Assembly (NCBI GenBank): GCA_003202005.1
Contig: QJJF01000015.1
Span: forward strand, 23,146 to 87,145
DNA from: Williamsia faeni
GTDB lineage: Bacteria; Actinomycetota; Actinomycetes; Mycobacteriales; Mycobacteriaceae
Reading direction: 5' to 3'
Length of the DNA stretch: 64,000 bases
The position numbers and the translations under genes are program-made. Positions 21,156 through 30,600 of this stretch are shown here, piece by piece. The notes under the pieces are model-generated. The model saw nothing but the letters and a program-made list of their open reading frames with translations, was not told where the DNA came from and did no database searches. Position 1 is the stretch's first letter, and every line of letters starts with the position of its first letter.

Positions 21156-22687
21156 TGCTCACCTGCCAATGCCAGCTGCCCATCCTCCGGTGGCGGGCCC
21201 GCGTCGTCGGGCGCAGACGATTGTGGCGACACGGCCGTGTCCCGGTTCGGGGAGTTGTCACTCACTCCAGGGGTCCGGTGTGTGAACCCCGGCACGGGCG
21301 GGGCCGGGCTCTGAGGCGACACCTCCGGACCCGGTGCCACCGCTCCCGGTTCGACGGGCGGACACGGTGTTTCGCTCGCTGTCGGCGGTACGACGCGACC
21401 ATCGAGCGCCGCCTCCGCATCAGGTTCGACAGCAACCTGGACACCTTGCGTTTCGAGTGTGGGTTCGGGACCGTTCTGCCCGGTTGCCACGACCTCTCCG
21501 GTACCCACCTCCGGCGCACCGATCGACCCGTCCGGCCGTACTTCGAGCACGTGCGTTTCGGCATCGCCACCGGCCCCGGTCACCGTGAGATTCACCGACG
21601 CGCCATCCGCACCCGCTGCGATTTCGATGACCTTGTTCCCCAGCGTGATCGAGGCAGTCGCATCCGCTGATCCGTCGCCCGCGGCGGGTCCTGCCGAATC
21701 TCCCACCGGCGCCGTGTCGATCATCCCGCCGACCGACAGGCCGCCCTGCGCGACCACGGTGGTGATCGCTTCGGCCAATCCGGTGACTGCTGCGGCCGCG
21801 ATGGTGCCGACAACGACGAGCAGCGGACCCAGGAGTTCGGACGCTGACTCCCCCGACAGCCCACCCGAGAAAGTCCCGGCGCTGCCCGCTGGGGTCCCAC
21901 CGCCCGCCGGTGTCCCGCCACGTACCGGTTGGTCCCCGCCAGATTCCTGATCCTCGGACGCACACTCTTGATCCGACGGCGCATCGGCCGCACCGGTGAG
22001 TTGACCGACCGGCCCGGATCCAGTCGCTGGATAGTCGGAGGTGTCGACCTCGGCCATGGCCGTGCACAGACCCGAGAGGATCGCTTCGATGGCCTCGTCG
22101 CAGGCGCTCACCGCAGTCCCGAACAGCTCCACGGTCGCCGCGATCGCTCCCCGGAGTTCGGTGTGGTGTGCAATGCAGGCCATCGTCATCCTCAGCCACA
22201 ACGTGATCGGTACGCCGAGCAGATTGTTCGGGTCGATCCCGGCGATGCAGGTGTACTGGGTGAAGCGTGCGACGTCGATGCAGTCTGCCGCGACCAGCAT
22301 CCCGGTGCCGATCCCCGAGATCGCGGCCAGATCAGCCTCCGCCCGCGGCAGAATCGATTGGAGTTGTTGTTGTGCAACGATTCCGGAGCCATCCGGCCAC
22401 GAACAGGCCAGTGCACCGTGCTGCTGCTTCTGTACGTCGACCTGCGAGGCCAGCGTGGCATGCAGTTGTTGCATCACCGCGCCGTCGGCGCGCAATTGCG
22501 CCGTGCTGAGGTCATCCGTCTGGCAGAAACGGCCTTCAAAGACCGAGAACTCGGGAAAATCTGTGATCCCGAGGCGCGAAGCCAACGGGGCGACGTGCGC
22601 AAAGAACTCGAGTCCGGATTTGGCAACCTCACGTGCTGTGGCCAGTTCGAACTGCAGATCAGCACCGGCGCCTGGCCCCTTACCCAC
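21152..22687 (-). CDS. Large Ala/Gly/Pro-rich protein, putative type VII secretion-associated (Rv3439c-like)
   Basis: A 511-residue protein in three parts. Residues 1-215 are helical with a WXG-like turn (LACSWPDGSGIVAQQQL, about 94-110) and cysteines; residues 220-282 are a Gly/Pro/Thr-rich linker; residues 285-313 are hydrophobic (LLGPLLVVVGTIAAAAVTG), and the C-terminal 130 residues are Pro/Gly-rich and acidic. There is no N-terminal signal peptide. The position (between the Rv3438-like gene and glmM) and the composition match the Ala/Pro-rich protein Rv3439c. It overlaps a small EspC-like gene upstream by 8 nt, a pairing reminiscent of EspC-EspA substrates of ESX secretion. That function is inference. 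Confidence 0.75.
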   Translation of the reverse strand: MGKGPGAGADLQFELATAREVAKSGLEFFAHVAPLASRLGITDFPEFSVFEGRFCQTDDLSTAQLRADGAVMQQLHATLASQVDVQKQQHGALACSWPDGSGIVAQQQLQSILPRAEADLAAISGIGTGMLVAADCIDVARFTQYTCIAGIDPNNLLGVPITLWLRMTMACIAHHTELRGAIAATVELFGTAVSACDEAIEAILSGLCTAMAEVDTSDYPATGSGPVGQLTGAADAPSDQECASEDQESGGDQPVRGGTPAGGGTPAGSAGTFSGGLSGESASELLGPLLVVVGTIAAAAVTGLAEAITTVVAQGGLSVGGMIDTAPVGDSAGPAAGDGSADATASITLGNKVIEIAAGADGASVNLTVTGAGGDAETHVLEVRPDGSIGAPEVGTGEVVATGQNGPEPTLETQGVQVAVEPDAEAALDGRVVPPTASETPCPPVEPGAVAPGPEVSPQSPAPPVPGFTHRTPGVSDNSPNRDTAVSPQSSAPDDAGPPPEDGQLALAGEQ

Positions 22688-22994
22688 GACCGGCTTTCGC
22701 TTCGACTATCGACCGGCCATTCGCCCGGTCCTGTCCGTCCAAGGTGTCGGCGGCATCGACCAGACCGTCACCGAACTGCCGCGCCGATTGCGCCAGCTTT
22801 CTCACACTCTGTGCGATCGCCAGCAATCCGGCGGAGTAGGCGAGCTCGTGGTGCGCGTACCGACTCCCGAGGTGCGCAGCCATATCGCACTCGCCCAAAC
22901 CCGTGCACGCAACATCGGCCAGATGCGCGGTGTCCCCGAAGACACCGCCGACACGACGTATCTCCGGCGGATCGATCCAGGTCTGATTCCCCAT
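22680..22994 (-). CDS. Small helical EspC-like protein (Rv3440c-like)
   Basis: A 104-residue protein beginning MGNQTWIDPPEIRRVGG. It looks like two helices separated near residue 45, with a hydrophobic heptad pattern (LLAIAQSVRKLAQSARQFGD) and an ending rich in Asp/Ala; length and pattern resemble the EspC/ESX-secretion-associated small proteins. A YxxxE tetrad (YAHHE) is present, though in mid-protein rather than at the usual C-terminal signal position. GGGAGG five nt before the ATG fixes the start; a longer in-frame reading lacks a ribosome site. First gene of a three-gene operon, and the same size as M. tuberculosis Rv3440c at this locus. Secretion is not shown. Confidence 0.72.
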   Translation of the reverse strand: MGNQTWIDPPEIRRVGGVFGDTAHLADVACTGLGECDMAAHLGSRYAHHELAYSAGLLAIAQSVRKLAQSARQFGDGLVDAADTLDGQDRANGRSIVEAKAGRG

Positions 22995-23087
22995 GCTGAC
23001 CTCCCGCCAGGTTGGACGCACCGGGCCCGAGTCCGGTTCCACGGATCACGACCTCGGTCTGCAACCACACTCAGCCCGGGAAACGGC

Positions 23088-23123
23088 GATGTCCGCGTCC
23101 CGAGTTCTCGGGACGCGGACATC
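23088..23123 (-). terminator. Perfect long palindrome after the 26-codon gene
   Basis: A 17-bp perfect stem (GATGTCCGCGTCCCGAG and its complement, TT loop) lies 30 nt past the stop codon of the small peptide gene and before the EspC-like operon. On the minus strand a short T run follows. It is the natural terminator of the peptide mRNA. Confidence 0.7.
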
Positions 23124-23153
23124 AAACAAGCGAAGTGCAGGACCTACGCTGGC

Positions 23154-23234
23154 CTAGGCGCCAAACAACACTCCGGCGTTGTCGATGAGGAACTGGAAGA
23201 TGTCCAGCCACGCGAACTCAAATGTCGAGGTCAT
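23154..23234 (-). CDS. 26-residue amphipathic acidic peptide
   Basis: A very short gene with its own signals: GAAGGG nine nt before an ATG, 26 codons, and a strong terminator after the stop. The peptide begins MTSTFEFAWLDIFQFLIDN and ends VLFGA. It has no Lys, Arg or Cys, three acidic residues, and aromatic and aliphatic residues (F5, F7, W9, L10, I12, F13, F15-I17) spaced as an amphipathic helix. This resembles in style the tiny cell-envelope porin peptides PorA/PorH of Corynebacterium, which also lack signal sequences, but there is no clear sequence match, so the assignment is inference. Codon choice (mostly G/C third positions in a locally AT-rich area) supports translation. Confidence 0.6.
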   Translation of the reverse strand: MTSTFEFAWLDIFQFLIDNAGVLFGA

Positions 23235-23255
23235 AGTGAATTACCCTTCGTAGTT

Positions 23256-23278
23256 GTGGGCGGAATGCATTCGCCCAC
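23256..23278 (-). promoter_or_regulatory. Inverted repeat in the leader of the 26-codon gene
   Basis: GTGGGC(G)GAATG and CATTCGCCCAC form a near-perfect hairpin with one bulged base, 22 nt upstream of the start codon. It could be an operator or a 5' mRNA stability structure. Confidence 0.45.
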
Positions 23279-23777
23279 AGCGACATACATAATTCGGAAA
23301 CGGCCTGGGTCTCAACCGATATCCGACCATACTGTTTCACAGCCAGACATATCTGTCACGACGAGAACGCGATCAATAGCCGACCAAGCCATCCGAATGA
23401 CGGTAATCAGCAATTCATCGAGAAATTCCTTGCGCAATGAATGGAGACGGTATCAATGCAGGCCAGAGGTCTATCGAGGGATAAACAACCGTTGACACGA
23501 TTGCACGTCCGGAATATCAACATTCTTATCAACAGTCACAAAACGGACAAAACGCAACGCTGTTGATGCCCCCGACATCGGGGACACCAATTCCGAAAAC
23601 CCCCGGCCCGGCGCATGAATAGGCCTGCAGACTTTCGTTGAACAGACCAATATATGCGTGCACAAGAATAATTACCGAAGTGTTTACACGTCGTTCGAAT
23701 CAACCGAGTCACCCAGAGGAATTGTGATATACCGCACATCGCAGAAAGCGGGCCGCTCGCCGGTGAAAGGTCGGCTG
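23279..23777. other. AT-rich gene-free region before glmM 3' end, with a possible small RNA
   Basis: About 500 nt of clearly lower GC than the flanks with no convincing protein gene. On the plus strand a perfect TTGACA (23492-23497), 17 nt and TATCAA (23515-23520) form a good promoter; about 50 nt downstream is a small hairpin CCCCGA-CA-TCGGGG (23570-23583). Together these could make a short plus-strand RNA. On the minus strand the region should hold the promoter of the 26-codon gene; I could not fix its position. The composition suggests horizontally acquired or fast-evolving regulatory DNA. Confidence 0.35.
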
Positions 23778-25109
23778 TCAGGCAGCCTCGACGACCGCCG
23801 CAATCCGCTCTGCGACCGACTGTGCCTGCTCCGCGGTGGCGGCCTCGACCATCACCCGGACCAACTGCTCGGTTCCGGACGGACGGAGGAGCACGCGCCC
23901 GGTGGCACCGAGTTCGCCTTCGGCGAGGGCAACAGCCTGTTTGACCGACTCTGCTTGTGCAACGACATTCTTGTCGGCGACCCGGACGTTGATCAGCACC
24001 TGCGGGAGCGCGTGCATGATCGACGCCAGCTCGGCCAATGATTTGCCGGTGGAAGCCATGCGGTCCATCAGCGCGAGACCGGTCAGGATGCCGTCGCCGG
24101 TGGTGCCGTAGGACGGGATTACGACGTGACCGGACTGTTCACCGCCGAGGGCGTAGCCACCGGCCCGGAGTTCTTCGAGTACATAGCGATCACCGACACC
24201 GGTGGTGCGGACCGTGATTCCGGCCTCGGTCATCGCCAGGTGCAGTCCGAGGTTGCTCATGACAGTGGCCACGAGGGTGTTGTCGGAGAGGGTGCCGGCG
24301 TCCTTCATGGAGGTGGCGAGCACCGCCATGATGGCATCGCCGTCGACGATCTCACCGGTTGCATCCACTGCCAGGCAGCGGTCGGCATCGCCGTCGTGGG
24401 CCAGTCCGAGATCGGCACCGTATTCCCGGACCGCGGCCTGAACCTGATCCAAATGTGTTGACCCACAACCATCGTTGATGTTGTTGCCATCGGGATCGGC
24501 ACTGATCGCGATCACCGTGGCACCGGCTGTGCGGTAGGCGCGCGGTGCGGCCAGATAGGCGGCGCCGTGGGCGCAGTCGACCACCACGGTCACGGGATTG
24601 AGGTTCGTATGGACGATCCCGGCCAAGTGGCGGAGATAGACATCGAGTGCGTCGTCGGCATCACGAACGCGGCCGACGTCTTCACCGGTCGGACGCTGCA
24701 CTGCAGCGTCGAGCGCTGATTCGATGGCGTCTTCGGCTGCGTCGGCCAGCTTGTGGCCCCCGGGGCCGAAGAACTTGATCCCGTTGTCGGGCATCGGATT
24801 GTGCGAGGCCGAGATCATGACACCGAACGCGGCGTCGTAGTGGTCGGTGAGGTAGGCGACGGCCGGTGTGGGCACCACGCCGACGCGCAGGGCATCGACA
24901 CCTGCTGCGGTCAGTCCGGCGCACACGGCTGCCTCGAGCATCTCCCCCGATGCCCTGGTGTCACGGCCGACGACCGCGACCGGTCGCCCGGACCCGCGTG
25001 CCGACGCGAGTACTCGCGCTCCGGCCTGTGCCAGTGATAGTGCCAGTTCCGGTGTCAGGTCGGCGTTCGCCAGTCCCCGAACACCATCTGTGCCGAACAG
25101 GTGCCCCAT
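23778..25109 (-). CDS. glmM: Phosphoglucosamine mutase
   Basis: A 443-residue phosphohexomutase converting glucosamine-6-P to glucosamine-1-P for UDP-GlcNAc synthesis. The phosphoserine is S102 in [15 protein letters not shown]; the metal loop is DGDADR ([12 protein letters not shown]), the sugar-binding loop GGEQSGHV and the C-terminal phosphate loop [15 protein letters not shown]. The start [12 protein letters not shown] is the family N-terminus. It follows rpsI on the same strand after a terminator-like hairpin, the standard rplM-rpsI-glmM order of actinobacteria. Confidence 0.97.
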   Translation of the reverse strand: MGHLFGTDGVRGLANADLTPELALSLAQAGARVLASARGSGRPVAVVGRDTRASGEMLEAAVCAGLTAAGVDALRVGVVPTPAVAYLTDHYDAAFGVMISASHNPMPDNGIKFFGPGGHKLADAAEDAIESALDAAVQRPTGEDVGRVRDADDALDVYLRHLAGIVHTNLNPVTVVVDCAHGAAYLAAPRAYRTAGATVIAISADPDGNNINDGCGSTHLDQVQAAVREYGADLGLAHDGDADRCLAVDATGEIVDGDAIMAVLATSMKDAGTLSDNTLVATVMSNLGLHLAMTEAGITVRTTGVGDRYVLEELRAGGYALGGEQSGHVVIPSYGTTGDGILTGLALMDRMASTGKSLAELASIMHALPQVLINVRVADKNVVAQAESVKQAVALAEGELGATGRVLLRPSGTEQLVRVMVEAATAEQAQSVAERIAAVVEAA

Positions 25110-25133
25110 AAACCTTCCTCAGTTCCATGCACA

Positions 25134-25167
25134 CAGGCAGGCGTCCAGAGATCGGAACGCCTGCCTG
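25134..25167 (-). terminator. Hairpin after rpsI
   Basis: An 11-bp stem (CAGGCAGGCGT and its complement, 12-nt loop) between rpsI and glmM. No T run follows, so it may be a partial terminator or an mRNA end-protecting structure. Confidence 0.55.
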
Positions 25168-25205
25168 CGGTCAAGACGAGCTTTGTAGTTCTCGCGATGA
25201 AGTGA

Positions 25206-25721
25206 TCAGCGCTTGCTGTACTGCGAAGCCTTACGGGCCTTCTTCAGGCCGTACTTCTTGCGCTCCACGGCACGCGGGTCACGGGTGAGGAAGCCGGCCT
25301 TCTTGAGGGCCGGGCGATCATCCGGGGTGACCTCGATCAGCGCGCGGGCAATGGCCAGACGCAGTGCGCCGGCCTGTCCCGACGGGCCGCCACCATGCAG
25401 GTTGGCGAAGACGTCGAACGAATCGCTGCGCTCCACGGTCACAAACGGAGCCTTGATCAGCTGCTGGTGCACCTTGTTGGGGAAGTACTCCTCCAGGGTG
25501 CGTCCGTTGAGCTTGAACTCGCCGGTGCCGGGCGACAAGCGCACGCGCACAACGGCTTCCTTACGACGACCGACGGTCTGAATCGGCTGATCGAACTCGA
25601 TCGGCGCGCGGGTGACGGCAGCCTCTTCGGCAACAGCGTCATCCACGGTGTAGTCGTCGGCGCCGACCTCGGCCTCGACGACTTCAGCAGCCACAACTTC
25701 GGTTTCGGTCTGATCGGACAC
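25206..25721 (-). CDS. rpsI: 30S ribosomal protein S9
   Basis: A ribosomal protein of 171 aa. The conserved core starts at [16 protein letters not shown] and runs through [37 protein letters not shown] and [36 protein letters not shown]; the C-terminal SKR reaches the ribosomal P site. The N-terminal 50 residues are an acidic Glu/Val-rich extension longer than in M. tuberculosis. The GTG start reading [10 protein letters not shown] is chosen because GGAGGAG lies six nt before it; a GTG eight codons upstream that overlaps the rplM stop is less likely. Confidence 0.96.
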   Translation of the reverse strand: MSDQTETEVVAAEVVEAEVGADDYTVDDAVAEEAAVTRAPIEFDQPIQTVGRRKEAVVRVRLSPGTGEFKLNGRTLEEYFPNKVHQQLIKAPFVTVERSDSFDVFANLHGGGPSGQAGALRLAIARALIEVTPDDRPALKKAGFLTRDPRAVERKKYGLKKARKASQYSKR

Positions 25722-25741
25722 GTTTTGCTCCTCCGGCGCCG

Positions 25742-26185
25742 TCACTGGGCAACCTGGGTGATCTCGAAGGGCACGGGCTGCTGGGCCGCGTGGGGATGGT
25801 TGGGTCCGGCGTAGACCTTGAGCTTGGACGCCATGGCGTTACCGAGCTTGGTCTTCGGGAGCATCCCGATGATCGCCTTCTCGACGAGGCGCTCTGGGTG
25901 GGTGGCCAGGGTCTCACCGACAGTGCGGGACTTCAGGCCGCCCGGGTGACCGGAGTGGCGGTAGAGCAGCTTGTCGTCGCGCTTGTTTCCGCTGACGGCA
26001 ACCTTCTCGGCGTTGATGATGACGACGAAGTCGCCACCATCCATGTGAGGGGCGTAGGTCGGCTTGTGCTTGCCGCGGAGCAGGTTGGCGCTCTGCACGG
26101 CGAGGCGGCCGAGCACCACATCGGTGGCGTCGATGACAAGCCACGCATGCGTGATGTCACTCGCCTTCGGGGTGTACGTAGGCAC
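25742..26185 (-). CDS. rplM: 50S ribosomal protein L13
   Basis: A 147-residue ribosomal protein. It reads [20 protein letters not shown] at the start, then [39 protein letters not shown] and the ending [13 protein letters not shown]. The GTG start with AGAGGA before it gives exactly the M. tuberculosis length; in-frame codons further upstream add unconserved sequence and are rejected. It heads the rplM-rpsI pair. In other Mycobacteriales esxT/esxU sit directly upstream, but here only a 187-nt gap separates it from the next gene. Confidence 0.97.
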   Translation of the reverse strand: MPTYTPKASDITHAWLVIDATDVVLGRLAVQSANLLRGKHKPTYAPHMDGGDFVVIINAEKVAVSGNKRDDKLLYRHSGHPGGLKSRTVGETLATHPERLVEKAIIGMLPKTKLGNAMASKLKVYAGPNHPHAAQQPVPFEITQVAQ

Positions 26186-26372
26186 AGATAGTCCTCTGTC
26201 TGGTGTTACGGGGCTGGTCCCGATACGCGGCAGAGGTTCTCCTGGCGACCAGTGGGGACCCAGGCCTCGACTCGTCCGGAATCCCGAATGGCCGCGCACC
26301 AACGAACAACAGTACCGGTCGGCCGTCGCCATGGTCAAAACGCCTACGACCAGCGATCGCGGCGAGCAAGAG

Positions 26373-27635
26373 TCAGCGCTCGGTGACCCGCACCGATCCG
26401 ACGGCAGCGCGGCACTGAGCGTCGACGGATTCGCCGGCAGATCCGCTCTGGCAACCGATGCTGACCTGCAGGCCCCGCTCCACAGTCAGGTACCAGCGGA
26501 TCGGCCCGCCGGAGACCGGGACCTCGCGATAGCTGATCACCTCGCGACCCGCGAATTGAGTACTCGGGGAGAATTCCTGGACCACCCCGTCGCCGCGCTG
26601 GTCGATGCGGTTGCGCAGACTCACCGCGACCGACGCCAGCGTGGAGGTGTCCCGGACGGTGTTCTGCAGGACGATCAGACGGCTGTCGTCGTCCGGGGCC
26701 GCAAACGTTGTCCTCGACACCACACCTTCGGTCGGTGGTTCACTGCTCTGGCGCCAGCCACCGGGAACCGTGAGGCTCGCGCGTCCGAGGTCGACGGAAC
26801 GATCCACCGCCGCTGCCGGCGCCGGTGAGGTCGCGTCCCGCATCGCCATGACACCCACGGCAACCGCGGCCGCGATCACCACCAGCGCCGTCGCTGCTGC
26901 CGCGACGACCCGGCCCCGGCTCCGCGTGGTGGCCGGAGGCAGTGCGTCATCGACCCGTGGGGGCGGTAGTTCGGCGCCGCCGAATCGGCGCAACAGGGTC
27001 CGGTCGACCACGAGGACCCGGCCGACGATGGTCGACTCCTGTGCGCTCCGGCACGCCGCTTCGACCGCCGCCCGATCGCGACCGTCCACCAGGATCGCCT
27101 CGACACTGTTGTCCACGACACTGCGCAGGAGGTCGGGCAGGGCGTCCGGCTCGGTGAGTACCCGTGTCGAGGCGATCCGCCAGCCGTGCGCCGACGAGCG
27201 GAGTTCATGGACGTCGATCCGCCCGTGGACCTCGATGATCACCGCGCACTGTGCCGCCGACTCGAGATGAGAACGCGCCACCGCCACCGCTCGTGGAACG
27301 AGTTCGAGCTCGCCACAGTGCGCCGACGCCGCGCCACGCAAGATCTCGGTTCGCCGGCGGCCCCAGGTGGTCGGGTAGGTCAGAGTCACCGCACCGCGCC
27401 CGTCGATCGCCGAGGCGAACAACCGCGACCACGCCTCGGTGGTGTGCATCCGCCGACCGTCGATCGTCAGCCCTGCGGAGTTGATACCCGAGACCAACGG
27501 AGCGATCGGAAGCGCGCTGCCCGTACCGACCGCAAGTTCGTCGTAGGCGATGTCGGCCACCACGGCACGGATACCGGGATCCGGACTCCCGGCGCTGCCG
27601 TTCAGCACCGTCGTATTCACACTGTTTCCGTTCAC
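26373..27635 (-). CDS. Type VII secretion-associated protein, Rv3446c family (ESX-4)
   Basis: A 420-residue single-pass membrane protein of the ESX-4 cluster. The N-terminal part (about 20-215) is cytoplasmic with an actin/ASKHA-like feel ([37 protein letters not shown]), a membrane helix lies at about 243-264 ([22 protein letters not shown]), and a C-terminal domain of about 130 residues with the [21 protein letters not shown] and [19 protein letters not shown] blocks faces outward; this C-terminal domain defines the Rv3446c family. Precise role unknown. It is coupled to eccC4 by a 4-nt overlap. Confidence 0.88.
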   Translation of the reverse strand: MNGNSVNTTVLNGSAGSPDPGIRAVVADIAYDELAVGTGSALPIAPLVSGINSAGLTIDGRRMHTTEAWSRLFASAIDGRGAVTLTYPTTWGRRRTEILRGAASAHCGELELVPRAVAVARSHLESAAQCAVIIEVHGRIDVHELRSSAHGWRIASTRVLTEPDALPDLLRSVVDNSVEAILVDGRDRAAVEAACRSAQESTIVGRVLVVDRTLLRRFGGAELPPPRVDDALPPATTRSRGRVVAAAATALVVIAAAVAVGVMAMRDATSPAPAAAVDRSVDLGRASLTVPGGWRQSSEPPTEGVVSRTTFAAPDDDSRLIVLQNTVRDTSTLASVAVSLRNRIDQRGDGVVQEFSPSTQFAGREVISYREVPVSGGPIRWYLTVERGLQVSIGCQSGSAGESVDAQCRAAVGSVRVTER

Positions 27636-30600
27636 AGCGGCGACAGGTAGGCGACTTGGATCATTTCCTGCGGTCGCGATCGCGAGACGAGTTCACCGCG
27701 GCCGGGCACCAGCTTCTGCAGACGGACCCGACCCAGCAGGTAGCCCTCGTCCCGGTCACCGCTCATCAGCAGGCCATCGGTCGAGAGGTCTTTGAGGCGC
27801 CCGATGATCGTGTCGAACAGTGCCCGCCCCGCACCACCCGAGCGTCTGGTGACGATCAGGTGCAGACCGATGTCGCGGGCCTGTGACAGCAGGTCCACCA
27901 GTGGCGTCAATGGGTTGCCGCCACCGGTTGCCACCATGTCGTAGTCGTCGACAACGATGTAGACGTCCGGGCCCGACCACCAGCCGGCTTCGCGCAACTG
28001 TTGTTGGGTCACGTTCTCGCCGGGTATGCGGGCGGTGAAGAACGCCACCAGCTCGGTCACCATCGGCGCCAGGGTCTGCGCCGAACTCGCGTATCCGGCA
28101 AGGTGATCCGATTCGATGACACCCAGCATGGTTCGCCGATAGTCGACAAGGACGATCTTCGTCTCGTCGGCGGTGCCGTTTTCGACGAGGCCGGCGACGA
28201 TGTTGCGCAGCAGCGTCGTCTTCCCGTGCTCGACGTCGGCGAAGGCCATGAAGTGCGGTTGCGTCCCGAAATCGAGGATCACCGGCTCCAATTCGGCTTC
28301 ACCGACACCGATGGCAACCTGCTTCGGGCCCAGCGTGATCCCTCGTTCCCGCACGCTGTTCAACACGTCCTCGCGGTCGAGGTGGGATGCAAGCTTACGG
28401 ACCGCCATCGCCCCACCGCCGGGGTAGACGGCACACAGCTTCGAAACCGTGTCGGCCAGTGCCTCGCCAAGCGACTCGATTCCGGTCTCGGAGTCGGTGC
28501 GCGGCAACGCGATCAGCATATGCAGTTGCTGCGGCGTCAGGCCGCGGCCCGGTCTGCCCTCGGGGACGAGCCCGGCGACCTTGCGGCCCATCTCCGAATC
28601 GAGCGGGTCGCCCAGGCGTAATTCGAGCCGGCTGCCGATCAGGTCCTTGATCGCCGGACGGACCTCGGCCCACCTCGCGGCCGTCACGATCACGTGGACT
28701 CCGTAGGACAATCCCTGCGCCACAATGCTGTTGATCTGTTCTTCCAGGAAATCGAACTCGCCGCGGATCACCGCGTAACCGTCGACCACCAGGAACACAT
28801 CGCCGAACACGTCCTCGGACAGCGTCTGATCACCGGCGCGCCGGCGGTTCCGGAAGTCGCGCATGGATTCGATCCCGAGTGCTGCGAACCGCAGCTCGCG
28901 TCGCCGAACCAGGGTCGCCACCTCGGCGACCGTCCGGCGCACCGCATCCATGTCCGCGCGTCCGGCGACCGAGCCCACGTGCGGCAACCCCGCGATACCG
29001 GCGAGCGAACCGCCGCCGAAGTCGAGGCAGTAGAACTGCACCTGCTGCGGACTGTGCGTGGCCGCAGCCGCAAGGATCAGGGCGCGCACCGCATTCGATT
29101 TGCCCGACTGCGGGCCACCGACAATCGCCACATTGCCACGCGAGCCCGAGACGTCGATGGTCAGCACGTCGCGGCGCTGGTCGTAGGGACGGTCGACGAT
29201 GCCCAGCGGGAACTCGAGTTGGCCGGTCTGCGGGGTCTGCCAGTGCGGGGCCAGCATGTCGATCGTCGGCGACTGGTCCAGCGGCGGCAACCACACCTCG
29301 TGCGCGGCGAGGCCCTGCCCCTCGATCTGGCCGACAACCGTCTCGAGCAACGTACGGGTGACCGCTGCCGTCACGGCTTCGGGAACCTCTTCTGGCAGGG
29401 CAGGTTCGGGCGCCACGACCGGATCGAGCGGAACCCGGCCGGCGGTGAACATCTTGAGTCGGCCGGCGCCACCGGCAGCCGTAGAATACACCGCATCGAT
29501 CGCTGCCTGCGGCGCCGTGTAGGGACCGGACACATAGCAGGTGTTGAAGCGGATCGGTTCGGCCGAATCACATTTCAGGTAGCCCGACCCCGGCACATTC
29601 GGCAGGTGGTACGCGTCAGGTACGCCCAGCACCGACCGGGATTCGTTGGCCGAGAAGGTCTTCAGACCGATCCGATACGACAGATGACTGTCGAGACCAC
29701 GCATCTTGCCCTCTTCGAGGCGCTGCGACGCCAGCAGGAGATGTATGTGCAGCGAACGGCCGAGTCGGCCGATCGCAACGAACAGATCGGCGAAGTCCGG
29801 CTTCTGCGCGAGGAGTTCGGAGAACTCGTCCACCACGATGAACAGTGCCGGCATCGGTTCCAGCGCCGCACCGGCGGCCCGCGCCCGTTCGTAATCACCG
29901 ACGTTTGCGAAATTTCCGGCGGCCCGCAGGACCTCCTGACGCCGATTCATCTCACCGGAGAGCGCATCGCGCATCCGGTCGACCATCGACAATTCCTCTT
30001 CGAGGTTGGTGATCACCGCAGCAACATGCGGGGCCGCATCAAGACCCAAAAATGTTGCGCCACCTTTGAAGTCGACCAGGACGAGGTTGAGTGCCTCGGG
30101 TGAATGGGAGGCGACCATCGACAGCACCAGCGTGCGCAGGAATTCCGATTTCCCCGACCCGGTGGCCCCGATACACAGACCGTGCGGGCCCATGCCACCC
30201 TCGGCCGCCTCTTTGATGTCGATCTCGACCGGCGTTCCGTTGACCGAGTAGCCGATCGGCACCCGCAGCCTGCTGCGCGCGGTCCGCGGTGCCCACACAC
30301 TTCGAAGGTCCAGGTGGGTCGCATCGGGGATGCCGAGGAGGTTCATCAGACCCGGATCGGTCGGCGACACCTCCTGTTCCAGGCTGACGAGCTGGGCGGC
30401 GGTGGCGAGGCGATAGCGGGCCATCGCGCGGGCGAAGGCCTCGGCCTCCGGGACGCTCAGCGCATCCATGTCGGCGAACTCTTCGACACCGAACGCGCTT
30501 CGCGCGCCGACCTTTCCGTCCCGGATCACCAATTGCAGTCCGCGTCGGACAGCGAGACCGTCCGGCGGCGCGGACAGGTCGAGGACCGAGACGGCCTCCA

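Noticed and set aside
23471..23665. 64-codon minus-strand open reading frame in the AT-rich gap
   Set aside because: No ribosome site, odd composition, and it overlaps the candidate small RNA region; judged non-coding.
26186..26372. Hidden WXG100 gene between rplM and the Rv3446c-like gene
   Set aside because: The gap is 187 nt, shorter than one such gene, and contains no WXG-type frame.
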